Below are positions 39,869 to 47,945 of a DNA stretch of 60,562 nucleotides, in pieces; position 1 is the stretch's first letter; each line of letters begins with the position of its first letter. Under the pieces are notes generated by a model, which searched no databases, was not told where the DNA came from, and saw only the letters and a program-made list of their open reading frames with translations. The translations under genes were made by a program, and so were the position numbers. Source of the stretch: Kitasatospora sp. MAA4. GTDB lineage: Bacteria > Actinomycetota > Actinomycetes > Streptomycetales > Streptomycetaceae. The stretch is taken from the NCBI RefSeq assembly GCF_029893355.1, contig NZ_JARZAI010000041.1, forward strand, positions 1 to 60,562, given 5' to 3'.

Positions 39869-42186
39869 CAGCAGAGGTCCTCTCTCTTCGGGGCCGCAAG
39901 GCGGGCGATCAGCTCCTCGGGGTCGACCGCCTCGGTGGCCGGCAGCGACGGGCGGGTCGGATCCTCGCGGGCCAGCACCGGCCGCACCCGGTACCCCTTC
40001 GGGTTGCCGTAGACCGCGGCCCGGTAGCTGCGCACCCGCTCCGGCAGGCCGTCGGCCGCCCCGGCCAGGGCCACCTCCTCGACCTGGGCCGCCGCGGCCG
40101 CGGTGCGCGCCTCGCGGTCCCAGCACACCAGGGGCACGCCGTACCGCAGGCAGACCGCCGCCAGCTCGGCCCGCACGGACGGGTTGGCCTGCCGGAGCAC
40201 CACCCGGGCGACCTTGCGGTTCTGGAACAGCTCGCTGACCACCTGCTTCTCGCTGCGGTACCGGTCGTCGAGCGAGAGCACCGGTTCGGCGTCGCGGTGC
40301 TGCCAGCGCTTCGCCTGGGACCTGGTGCGCCGGTGCAGTTCGTCTCGCGAGCCCTGGAGGGCGAGCCGCACGACCAGCGCATCGGTCATCCCCAGCGGCT
40401 CGGGCAGGCCGCCGCGTTCGCGATGCCCGGCGTCGGCGCCGTCCCAGCTCTCCACGGCGAGGCCGAGATCCGCCTGGTCCAGGAACACCTCGATCGTCGG
40501 TTCCGCGTCCGCCGGGTCTGCCCTCTCGTCCTCCAAGGTCTCGCGCAGGTCGCGCAGCAGCCGGGCCACCTCGTCCGGGGTGAGCGGCCGGTCCGTCGCG
40601 CTCGGCGCCCGGCGCGGCGCGGCCCACCCGTGGTCCAGCCAGACCGCGCAGGTGAACCGGCCCGGGCCGCGCCCGTCCGCGTTGTCGTACCTGCTCAGAT
40701 AGGCCATCACCCTCGCCTGGGAGGCGGCTCGGCCGTCGGCGGCCCGGTGTCCGCGGGCCCAGCCCACGGCGGCCGCGCGGTGCTCGTTCAGGGCGGCGCG
40801 CGGCACGCCCAGCCGGTCGGCGACCTGCTCCGACCAGCCGGCGACGGCCTGCGCCGCCTCGGCCGCCTCGACCGCCTGCCGACCGGCGCTGCCCGGGTCG
40901 GCGAGGCCCGCCGCGAGGAACTCGGCCACCCGCAGCAGCACCGGCACCAGCCGCACCACCGGTTCGGCCGTGGAGAACCCGCCCGTGTAGCCCTCCAGTT
41001 GCCGCACCAGGGTCGGATAGTCGGCAGGACCGTCCTGGGGCGGCAGCTCGATGTCGGGCGCGGCGGCGACGACGTAGCCGCGCAGCAGGAGCGGAGCCAG
41101 CTGTCCGCGCCGGTCCAGATGGTTCAGCAGGGTGAGCAGGGCGCGGTGCTCCGCGGGGGACAGCAGGCCGGGCGCCGCCACCGCGGCGGGCAGGCAGGAC
41201 AGCCGGTCGGCCAGCGCGGGCCGGTCCGCGCGCAGGCTCTCCAGCAGCGCGGCCAGCAGCCGAGGGCGGCTGAGCGCCGCTTCGGCGAGCTTCTCCGCGG
41301 TGAGCGCCGTGATCCGTCGGCCCACGGTGAGCCCGCACTCCTGGGCCGCGTACTCGGCGTACCGAGCACGGTCCTCGGCCCTCGGGAGCAGCTCGCCGAG
41401 CTTGGCGGCCAGCTGGAACCGAGCACCGAACTCCAGTTCCTCCGGCTCCTGCGGCTCGGCGGCGCCGCGTCCGGCCTGCGGCAGGAGCCGGCCCGCATCG
41501 ACTCCGGCCTGCTGGAGTTCCCTGCTGATGGTCTGCCAGGAGAACGCCAGGGCCCGCTCGGCGTAGCCGTTCGGGGAACCGTCCGCGGAGAGCAACTGGC
41601 CGGCCGCGATCCCGACGATGGCCCCGTCCGCCGCGGACCACAGCGGGCTGCCGCTGTATCCGGGGCCGATCCTCGGACCGGTCGGCTCCGCGTCCAGATA
41701 GCAGGCCCGGGTGCCGCATTCCTGAACCACCGCATTTGCGAAGGTGTCCGGTTGGCCTGCCGCGAACCAGGCCCGGACCTGCTGCTTGGGCTGCATCGGC
41801 CACCAGAACCGACCGACCGCGGACCCGAGTTCCGTACTCTCGGCGACCAGCAGGGCCAGGTCGCCGTGCCACTCGACGGCCCCGCGCACGACCCGGCCGC
41901 CCCGCACGTCACGCGGCGGGATCCACCGGTCGAGCCGCGCGGCCAACCTCCTTGGGACGCCGTCCGGTTGCATCACGGCGAGCCAGAGCTGCGGCGTGCC
42001 CGGGTGGTCGACCTCGTACACGTCCCGGTCCAGGGCGGCGTTCACCACATGGGCGCAGGTCAACACCGCACCGCCGGCCAGCAGGACGCCCGCACCCACC
42101 GGCCTCCCGCCGGACAGGACGCTGATCACGGCCGACTGCCCGGCCTCGCCGGCGTCCTCCGTGCGGGGATCGGAGAACCACTCCAC
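39868..42186 (-). CDS. Trypsin-like serine protease with VMAP-C-type C-terminal domain
   Basis: This 772-aa cytoplasmic protein lacks a signal peptide. The trypsin fold spans about residues 15-225 with His46 (LTCAHVV), Asp109 (HGDLALLV) and Ser178 (GPGYSGSPLW), so the triad looks intact. A helical middle region (250-500) follows. The C-terminal part (~505-772), with FTCAVWLDHGW, TIEVFLDQADLGL and VPLVCWDRE, matches the C-terminal domain of vWA-MoxR-associated proteins (VMAP). It starts with GTG 3 nt after the Trypco1-like gene. A cytoplasmic protease controlled by a MoxR/vWA pair would suit an abortive-infection role; this is inference. Confidence 0.88.
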   Translation of the reverse strand: MEWFSDPRTEDAGEAGQSAVISVLSGGRPVGAGVLLAGGAVLTCAHVVNAALDRDVYEVDHPGTPQLWLAVMQPDGVPRRLAARLDRWIPPRDVRGGRVVRGAVEWHGDLALLVAESTELGSAVGRFWWPMQPKQQVRAWFAAGQPDTFANAVVQECGTRACYLDAEPTGPRIGPGYSGSPLWSAADGAIVGIAAGQLLSADGSPNGYAERALAFSWQTISRELQQAGVDAGRLLPQAGRGAAEPQEPEELEFGARFQLAAKLGELLPRAEDRARYAEYAAQECGLTVGRRITALTAEKLAEAALSRPRLLAALLESLRADRPALADRLSCLPAAVAAPGLLSPAEHRALLTLLNHLDRRGQLAPLLLRGYVVAAAPDIELPPQDGPADYPTLVRQLEGYTGGFSTAEPVVRLVPVLLRVAEFLAAGLADPGSAGRQAVEAAEAAQAVAGWSEQVADRLGVPRAALNEHRAAAVGWARGHRAADGRAASQARVMAYLSRYDNADGRGPGRFTCAVWLDHGWAAPRRAPSATDRPLTPDEVARLLRDLRETLEDERADPADAEPTIEVFLDQADLGLAVESWDGADAGHRERGGLPEPLGMTDALVVRLALQGSRDELHRRTRSQAKRWQHRDAEPVLSLDDRYRSEKQVVSELFQNRKVARVVLRQANPSVRAELAAVCLRYGVPLVCWDREARTAAAAAQVEEVALAGAADGLPERVRSYRAAVYGNPKGYRVRPVLAREDPTRPSLPATEAVDPEELIARLAAPKREDLC

Positions 42187-42189
42187 CGG

Positions 42190-42624
42190 TCACTCGCCCG
42201 GGAGTTGCCAGGTCGCGGTGACCCGCATGCTGGCCTCACCGCTGCCACCCACGATGCCGAGCCTGAGATCGCTCCCGAAGCGCACCCCGAACTCGACGGA
42301 CACCTCGTGCGGCCGCTGCGGCACCCGGGCCACCGTGTCGTGGACCTCCTGGAGCAACGGCACCAGGGGACGCAGCGCCGTGCGCAGCGCGTCCTGGGTC
42401 AGCCGGGCGACCCGGTGCGGCTGCTCGTTCTCGCCCTCGCCCTGGCCCTCGCCCTGACCCGAACGGGCCACCGGGCGCCCGCCGCTGGCCTCCGGCGGTC
42501 GCAGGTCGAGCGCGCCGTCCAGGCTTCCGCCGGCCGCCGCAGGTGAGGCTTCCCCGTTGATCGGGAACGCCTGCAGGAGAACTGAGGAACCGTCAACGAA
42601 CTCGAACTCAAGATATTCCGGCAC
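42190..42624 (-). CDS. Trypsin-co-occurring domain protein (Trypco1/CU044_2847-like)
   Basis: This 144-aa protein begins VPEYLEFEFVDGSSVLLQ, contains a low-complexity GQGEGQGEGENEQ linker, a helix (LRPLVPLLQEVHDTVARV) and the beta hairpin HEVSVEFGVRFGSDLRLGIVGG. This matches the small beta-rich Trypco1 proteins encoded beside trypsin-like conflict effectors. GTG 42624 was chosen because relatives begin at this residue; a GTG at 42660 would add 12. It is the first gene of the tightly packed cassette. Confidence 0.82.
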   Translation of the reverse strand: MPEYLEFEFVDGSSVLLQAFPINGEASPAAAGGSLDGALDLRPPEASGGRPVARSGQGEGQGEGENEQPHRVARLTQDALRTALRPLVPLLQEVHDTVARVPQRPHEVSVEFGVRFGSDLRLGIVGGSGEASMRVTATWQLPGE

Positions 42625-42712
42625 GCTCGGGATTGTGCCAAGCCTGAGCGCCGAACGCACCGGAAACGACAGGATCCGCCGCTGCCGCGCAGCTGCCGAT
42701 CGTCGGCACCCT

Positions 42713-43942
42713 TCATCGCAGCTCCCTCAACCGGCCTTCCAGGAACTCGCGTTCGGCCTCGTTCTCGGTACGGGCGAGTGCTGCTTCGTAGGCACGCACC
42801 GCCTCGGCGTCACGACCCAGCCGCCGCAGCAGGTCGGCGCGGACGGCGTGGGCCAGGTGGTAGGCGTCCAGGTCGAGTGCCTCGACGAGGGCCAGTGCTG
42901 CTTCGGGGCCGTCGGTCTCGGCCACGGCGACCGCGCGGTGCAGGGCCACCACGGGGGTGGGGGCCAGCGCCATCTGCTGGTCGTAGAGCCGGACGATCTG
43001 CCGCCAGTCGGTGGCGGCTGCGGTGGGCGCGTCGCTGTGCACGGCGTTGATCGCCGCCTGGAGCTGGTACGGGCCCGGGCGGCCGAGCCGCAGGCAGCGC
43101 CGGACGAGCGCCTGCCCCTCGGCGATGAGCTCGCGGTCCCACCGCGAGCGGTCCTGGTCTGCGAGCAGCACCAGGGCACCGCCCGGAGCAGTGCGGGCGG
43201 GCTGTCGCGACTGGATGAGCAGCAGCAGCGCGAGCAGCCCCAGCACCTCCGGCTCGTCGGGCATCAGCTCGGCGAGCAGGCGTCCCAGTCGGACCGCCTC
43301 CGCGCGGAGCTCCTCACGCACGGGTGCCGCGCCGGAGCCGCTCAGGTAGCCCTCGTTGAAGACGAGGTACACCACGGCGAGCACCGGGCGCAGCCGCTCC
43401 GGCAGGTCGGCGTCGGCCGGGACGCGGTAGGGGATCCGGGCGTCGCGGATCTTGCCCTTGGCGCGGACGATCCGCTGCGCCATGGCCGGCTCGCCGACCA
43501 GGAAGGCACGGGCGATCTCGGCGGTGGTCAGCCCACCGAGCAACCGCAGCGTCAGCGCGACCTGCGCGGACTCGGCGAGGGCGGGATGGCAGCAGGTGAA
43601 GATCAGGCGCAGCCGGTCGTCGTGCACGGGTCCCTCCTCGGCCGGTTCACCGCGGGCGTGCAGCAGCGCCGCGTCGGCGTAGCGGCCCGGACGGGAGGCC
43701 TCCCGCCGCTGCCGGTCGATCGCCTTGTTCCGGGCCGTGGTGATGATCCATCCCGCCGGGCTGGGCGGCAGCCCGGCCTGCGGCCACTGCTGCACAGCCG
43801 TGGTGAAGGCCTCCTGGACCGCCTCCTCGGCGAGGTCGATGTCGCCGACGAGACGGACCAGGACGGCCACGGCGCGCCCGTACTCCTGACGGAAGACCCG
43901 TTCGATCTCGGTAGCCGGAGCCGCCGACGCAGCCGCCGCCAC
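42713..43942 (-). CDS. ECF RNA polymerase sigma factor, ECF42 group
   Basis: This 409-aa sigma factor has sigma region 2 (VFRQEYGRAVAVLVRLVGDIDLAEEAVQEAF; GWIITTARNKAIDRQRRE), region 4 (LTLRLLGGLTTAEIARAFLVGEPAMAQRIVRAK) and a long C-terminal extension (~200-409) with TPR-like helices, as in the ECF42 group. The extension begins with VYLVFNEGY. ECF42 factors are encoded with a DGPF/YCII-like protein, which is exactly the gene upstream (1-nt gap). The conflict cassette starts 88 nt downstream on the same strand. Confidence 0.93.
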   Translation of the reverse strand: MAAAASAAPATEIERVFRQEYGRAVAVLVRLVGDIDLAEEAVQEAFTTAVQQWPQAGLPPSPAGWIITTARNKAIDRQRREASRPGRYADAALLHARGEPAEEGPVHDDRLRLIFTCCHPALAESAQVALTLRLLGGLTTAEIARAFLVGEPAMAQRIVRAKGKIRDARIPYRVPADADLPERLRPVLAVVYLVFNEGYLSGSGAAPVREELRAEAVRLGRLLAELMPDEPEVLGLLALLLLIQSRQPARTAPGGALVLLADQDRSRWDRELIAEGQALVRRCLRLGRPGPYQLQAAINAVHSDAPTAAATDWRQIVRLYDQQMALAPTPVVALHRAVAVAETDGPEAALALVEALDLDAYHLAHAVRADLLRRLGRDAEAVRAYEAALARTENEAEREFLEGRLRELR

Positions 43943-43943
43943 G

Positions 43944-44297
43944 TCAGTCCTCGGCCTCGCCCTGGAACGGCCGTACCTCCACCGGCAGGTGGGTGGCCAG
44001 CGCGTACCTGCGACCCCAGGCCAGCGCGGCGTCCAGGTCGGGGGCCCTGAGAATGGTGAACCCGCCGAGGTACTCCTTGCCCTCGGTGAACGGGCCGTCG
44101 GTGAGGAGCACCTCGCCGTTGCCGGGCCGCAGCACCGTCGCGGTGCTCGGGTCGTGCAGGCCCTGGCCGAACACCCAGCAGCCGGTGGACTCCAGCTCCC
44201 GGCGCAGCACGCCGAGATCGGTCATCACCGCCTCCAGGAACTCCGGCTCGGGCATGCCGCCCTGCGGCTGGTAGATGCTGAGCAGGTACTGCTTCAT
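43944..44297 (-). CDS. DGPF-domain (YCII-related) protein, partner of ECF42
   Basis: This 117-aa protein contains LLTDGPFTEGKEYLGGF, the DGPF signature, and ends LPVEVRPFQ. Proteins of this family are constant partners of ECF42 sigma factors and are thought to influence their activity. It is the first gene of the pair; ATG 44297 follows GGAAGGAT. Confidence 0.92.
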   Translation of the reverse strand: MKQYLLSIYQPQGGMPEPEFLEAVMTDLGVLRRELESTGCWVFGQGLHDPSTATVLRPGNGEVLLTDGPFTEGKEYLGGFTILRAPDLDAALAWGRRYALATHLPVEVRPFQGEAED

Positions 44298-44372
44298 CGT
44301 GCTGATCCTTCCCTCGTTCCGATCGTTCTCACCCCCTACACGAACGGGACCCGGCGAAATCGACACCGTGCC

Positions 44373-45686
44373 TCAGCTGAGGTGGGCGGGGGTCGGGCCG
44401 TCGGGGCGGACGGTGATGCTGTAGGCGGCCCGGGTCGGGGTGGAGTGGAAGACCGGGGTGTGGGCAGGCAGCAGGTGTTCGAGCAGCACGGTCGTCTCGC
44501 GCAGCGCGAACTGGAGTCCCAGGCAGGCGCGCGGGCCGGTGCCGAAGGGCAGGTAGGCGCCCTGCTGGGCGGGGCGGGCCCCCGGGGTGGTGAAGCGCCG
44601 GGGATCGAAGCGCTCCGGGTCCGGCCACAGCTGCGGGTCGCGGTGGGTGAGATAGGGGCAGACCAGGACGTCGGTGCCGGCCTCGACGGCGTAGCCGGCC
44701 AGGACGTCGTCCGCGGCGGCGTGGCGGGGCAGCAGCCAGGCGGACGGGTAGAGCCGGAGCGTCTCGCTGACCAGGGCCTGGACGGCCTCCCTGCGCTCCG
44801 CCGATCCCGCGCCGCCGGCGGCCAGCGCAGCCGTACGGGCCTCGGGGTGGCGGTCCAGGAGCAGGTAGAGCCAGGTCAGCGTGGTGGCGGTGGTTTCGTG
44901 GCCGGCGAGCAGCAGGGTGACCAGTTCGTCGCGGATCAGCCGGTCGGTGTACTCGGGGCGCTCGGTGGCGGCGTCGAGCAGGACGTGCAGCAGGCCCGGG
45001 CCGTCGGGGCCGGCCGGGCCGGTACGGGCGGACTCGATGGCGCACCGGGCGACCGCGTCGATCCTGGCCAGGTCGGCGGCCACCGCCTCCCGGGCGTCCA
45101 CGGCGTCGGTCGGCAGCGTCGGCAGGGCGGCCACCACGGTTCCCACGGAGGCCAGTTCGCGCTCGACGTCGGCGTCCAGGGGGTGGCCGGTGAGGGAGCG
45201 CCAGATGGTGTCCAGGGCGAAGCGGCGCATCTCCTCGCCCAGGTCGAAGGTCTCCCCGGTGCGGGCGTACCCGGCCCAGCGCTCGGCGGCGGTGCCGGCG
45301 GCCGCGAGGATCCGCTGCTCGTAGCGGCGCATCCCGGTGCTGGTGAACTGGGACTGCAGCAGGCGCCGCTGCCGCTTCCAGGCTTCGCCGGTGGCGGACA
45401 CCACCCCGTCGCCGATCAGTACCCGGGCGCGGTGCGAGCGCTTGACGTAGGTGTCCGGGCGCTGGGCGAGCACGTGCTGCACCCCCTGCGGGCCGGTGAC
45501 CAGGACGGTCGGCTGCGTCCCGAGGCGGAACCCGGCGACGGGGCCGAGCTCGGCCCGCGCCTGCGCCAGCAGGTCGACCAACTCCCCTCCCCCGGAACGC
45601 CATTGCTCCACCACTGCGGCGTCCAACTCGGGGACGGGGGTGGGAGTGTGCGTGGGGGCGGGGACGGGACTGGCTTGGGTGGCCAC
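44373..45686 (-). CDS. Cytochrome P450
   Basis: This 437-aa P450 has the I-helix motif LLAGHETTATTLTW, the ExxR motif SETLRLYPSAW, PERFDPRRF, and the haem loop FGTGPRACLG with the Cys ligand. The first ATG in frame is 45731, but GTG 45686 follows AGGAG at 7 nt, so I chose it. The N-terminal Pro/Thr-rich stretch shows no membrane anchor. No ferredoxin, reductase or biosynthetic partner lies beside it, so the substrate is unknown. It is divergent from an EamA permease, with a tandem repeat in the shared promoter. Confidence 0.93.
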   Translation of the reverse strand: MATQASPVPAPTHTPTPVPELDAAVVEQWRSGGGELVDLLAQARAELGPVAGFRLGTQPTVLVTGPQGVQHVLAQRPDTYVKRSHRARVLIGDGVVSATGEAWKRQRRLLQSQFTSTGMRRYEQRILAAAGTAAERWAGYARTGETFDLGEEMRRFALDTIWRSLTGHPLDADVERELASVGTVVAALPTLPTDAVDAREAVAADLARIDAVARCAIESARTGPAGPDGPGLLHVLLDAATERPEYTDRLIRDELVTLLLAGHETTATTLTWLYLLLDRHPEARTAALAAGGAGSAERREAVQALVSETLRLYPSAWLLPRHAAADDVLAGYAVEAGTDVLVCPYLTHRDPQLWPDPERFDPRRFTTPGARPAQQGAYLPFGTGPRACLGLQFALRETTVLLEHLLPAHTPVFHSTPTRAAYSITVRPDGPTPAHLS

Positions 45687-45763
45687 GGGCCTGCTCCTGT
45701 TCGACCGCTGGGCTTGCTCCTGACGGAGCATCGGCAACTCGGACTGTACGGGAGACGACGTGA

Positions 45764-45796
45764 GACTGGTCCGGGACTGGTCCGGGACTGGTCCGC
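45764..45796 (+). repeat. Three tandem 11-bp repeats (GACTGGTCCGG) in a divergent promoter
   Basis: The units are at 45764-45774, 45775-45785 and 45786-45796 (the last ends GC instead of GG). They lie between the divergently transcribed P450 and EamA genes. Such iterated sites often bind a regulator; no inverted symmetry is obvious. Confidence 0.8.
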
Positions 45797-45879
45797 GCGC
45801 TGATACCCGGTGGCGGACGAAACCTCGGATGCGGTCTGATAAGTATGAGCTCGTACAGCACTGAACGATGGAGACACCC

Positions 45880-46842
45880 ATGACGGCCGCTGGCTCGCAA
45901 CACACCTCCGAGTCGGCGCTCGCGCCCGGCGGGGGCACGGCCCCGGATCGGCAGCGGCTGTCCGGTGCGGTGTGGGCGGCACTGGCGGTGGTCTACGTGG
46001 TGTGGGGCTCGACGTACCTCGCCATCCGGATCGTGGTGGAGACCATGCCCGCGCTCCTCTCGGGCGCCGTGCGCTTTCTCGTCGCCGGCCTGCTCCTGCT
46101 GGGCCTGACGGCCTGGCGCCACGGGGTCGGAGCACTGCGGGTCACCCGGCGTGAACTGGGTTCGGCGGCGCTGGTGGGGGTGCTGCTGCTGGTGGGCGGC
46201 AACGGGCTGGTGGTGCTGGCCGAGGGCCGGATCCCGTCCGGGATGGCGGCGCTGCTGATCGCCGCGGTGCCGCTCTGGGTGGTCATCCTGCGGACGGCCG
46301 CCGGGGACCGGCCGGGCCGGGGCGCGCTGGTGGGCGTCCTGCTCGGACTGGTCGGACTCGCGGTGCTCTCGGCTCCGGGCATCAGCGGCAAGGTCTCGCT
46401 CGGCGGCGTGCTGATGCTGATGGGAGCCTCGATCGCCTGGTCCATCGGGTCGTTCGGCTCCTCCCGCCTGCCGATGCCCGCCAACCCGCTGACCGCCAGC
46501 ACGTACGAGATGCTGGCGGGCGGGGCGGGCTGCCTGCTGGTGTCGCTGGCGCGCGGCGAGGAGCACGGGCTGGACCTGGCGGCGATCTCCACCCGCTCCT
46601 GGCTGGCGCTGGCCTACCTGGTGGTCTTCGGCTCGCTGCTGGCCTTCACCGCGTACGCCTGGCTGCTCCAGTCCGCGCCGCTCGGCCTGGTCGCCACGTA
46701 CGCGTACGTGAACCCGGTGGTGGCGGTCTTCCTCGGCTGGCTGGTGCTGGCCGAGCGGCTGACGCTCCCCGAGCTGCTGGGTGGGGCGATCGTGGTGGTG
46801 GCGGTAGGCGTGGTGGTCAGTACCTCACGCCGGAGCAGTTGA
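45880..46842 (+). CDS. EamA/DMT-family permease
   Basis: This 320-aa protein has ten membrane segments in two EamA halves. WGSTYLAIRIVVETMPALLSGAVRF in the first half and YAYVNPVVAVFLGWLVLAERLT in the second are family signatures. DMT permeases of this type export amino acids or metabolites. ATG 45880 was preferred over ATG 45868 because GGAGACACCC precedes it. It is divergent from the P450, and the two might share control. Confidence 0.9.
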   Translation: MTAAGSQHTSESALAPGGGTAPDRQRLSGAVWAALAVVYVVWGSTYLAIRIVVETMPALLSGAVRFLVAGLLLLGLTAWRHGVGALRVTRRELGSAALVGVLLLVGGNGLVVLAEGRIPSGMAALLIAAVPLWVVILRTAAGDRPGRGALVGVLLGLVGLAVLSAPGISGKVSLGGVLMLMGASIAWSIGSFGSSRLPMPANPLTASTYEMLAGGAGCLLVSLARGEEHGLDLAAISTRSWLALAYLVVFGSLLAFTAYAWLLQSAPLGLVATYAYVNPVVAVFLGWLVLAERLTLPELLGGAIVVVAVGVVVSTSRRSS

Positions 46843-46846
46843 GGCC

Positions 46847-47779
46847 TCAGCCGCAGTGGCTCCAGGGGCTGGTCCACGCGGTGCCCTGGTAGGAGCCGCC
46901 GAACTGGACGCAGGTCTTCGGGGCGTGCTCCGAGACCGGACCCGCGTAGTAGGTGAAGCTGCCCGGGTTGCTCGCCGAGGCGCCGCCCTGGACGCTCAGG
47001 GTCGCGTTCATCGCGACCGCGCCGCCGGGGTGGGCCGCGAGCGTGACGACGCAGTTGTTCCCGGTGGCGTTGTTGAAGAGCAGGTAGACGGTGGCGGCGC
47101 CGAGGTTGTGCGAGTCGACGACGGCGTAGCCGCTGCCGCAGACCTGACCGGCGCTGTACGGGTTGACCGCGGTCGGGGACGGCGTCGGCGTTGCCTTGGG
47201 CGGCGGCGGTGTGGTGGGTGTGGCGCCGGGCCGGGGAGCGGTGGTCGGGGCGCCGGGCGGCGGCGCAGCCGGGGTGCTGCCCGCGGCGGGCGCTCCTGGT
47301 GCAGCGGGCGCGCCGGGCGCTCCTGGTGCAGCGGGCGCTCCCGGCAGCGGAGCGGCGGACTTCGCCGGGGCCGCGCCCGAGGCGCCGGCGACGGGCGTGG
47401 CGGCCGTGGCACCGGGGCTGGAGCCCGCGCCTGCGCTGGACGCGGCGGTGGCCGAGGCGCTCGGGGCGGCGCCCCCGTGCGCGGCCCCGAACGCGCCGAC
47501 GCTCGGATCGCCGGTGCCCCCGTTGCTGTCGAGGCCGGTGACCGCCGTCGAGCCGGCGTGGGCGGACTTCTGCGTCGTGCCCGACAGCTGAACCGCGGTG
47601 ACCACGATGCCGCCGACGGCGGCCACGGCCACCACCCCGCTCACCACCGCGCGGATCTGCCGACGCCGCTGAACCTGCTGTTCGTGGCGCTCCGCCAGGG
47701 CAGCCCAGTCGGGATGCCCGGTCTCGGTCACCAGGGGCTCGCCGCTACCCGCCGCCCCTGTCCCCCATGTCTCCGTCAT
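46847..47779 (-). CDS. Membrane-anchored Ala/Pro-rich protein with conserved C-terminal extracellular domain
   Basis: This 310-aa protein has a cytoplasmic N-terminus (~45 residues), one span (IRAVVSGVVAVAAVGGIVVTAV), a ~150-residue Ala/Pro/Gly/Thr linker, and a C-terminal domain of about 100 residues (VCGSGYAVVDSHNLGAATVYLLFNN; NCVVTLAAHPGGA; KTCVQFGGSYQG). The last part resembles extracellular tails found in Streptomyces Ser/Thr-kinase-like and secreted proteins, with paired Cys. No kinase domain is present. Its stop is 4 nt from the stop of the convergent EamA gene. Confidence 0.75.
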   Translation of the reverse strand: MTETWGTGAAGSGEPLVTETGHPDWAALAERHEQQVQRRRQIRAVVSGVVAVAAVGGIVVTAVQLSGTTQKSAHAGSTAVTGLDSNGGTGDPSVGAFGAAHGGAAPSASATAASSAGAGSSPGATAATPVAGASGAAPAKSAAPLPGAPAAPGAPGAPAAPGAPAAGSTPAAPPPGAPTTAPRPGATPTTPPPPKATPTPSPTAVNPYSAGQVCGSGYAVVDSHNLGAATVYLLFNNATGNNCVVTLAAHPGGAVAMNATLSVQGGASASNPGSFTYYAGPVSEHAPKTCVQFGGSYQGTAWTSPWSHCG

Positions 47780-47945
47780 GGGCCGACATCCTAGAACACC
47801 TGCCTGCCGCCTCCGCCAGCGACCGTCGCAGCGGTCCATCCGGAGCAAAGTACGATGGTTCGACCCGCGCGCTACGCGCGAAGAGTTCCGCCAATAGTGC
47901 ATATGTCCTAGTTGTCCCCCGCTTCACACGCCCGGAGCCACCCTC

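Noticed and set aside
34523..42624. Complete FxSxx-COOH peptide maturation system (fxsA/fxsB)
   Set aside because: No small gene encoding a C-terminal FxSxx and no radical SAM enzyme is present. Only the FxsC and SAV_2336 modules occur.
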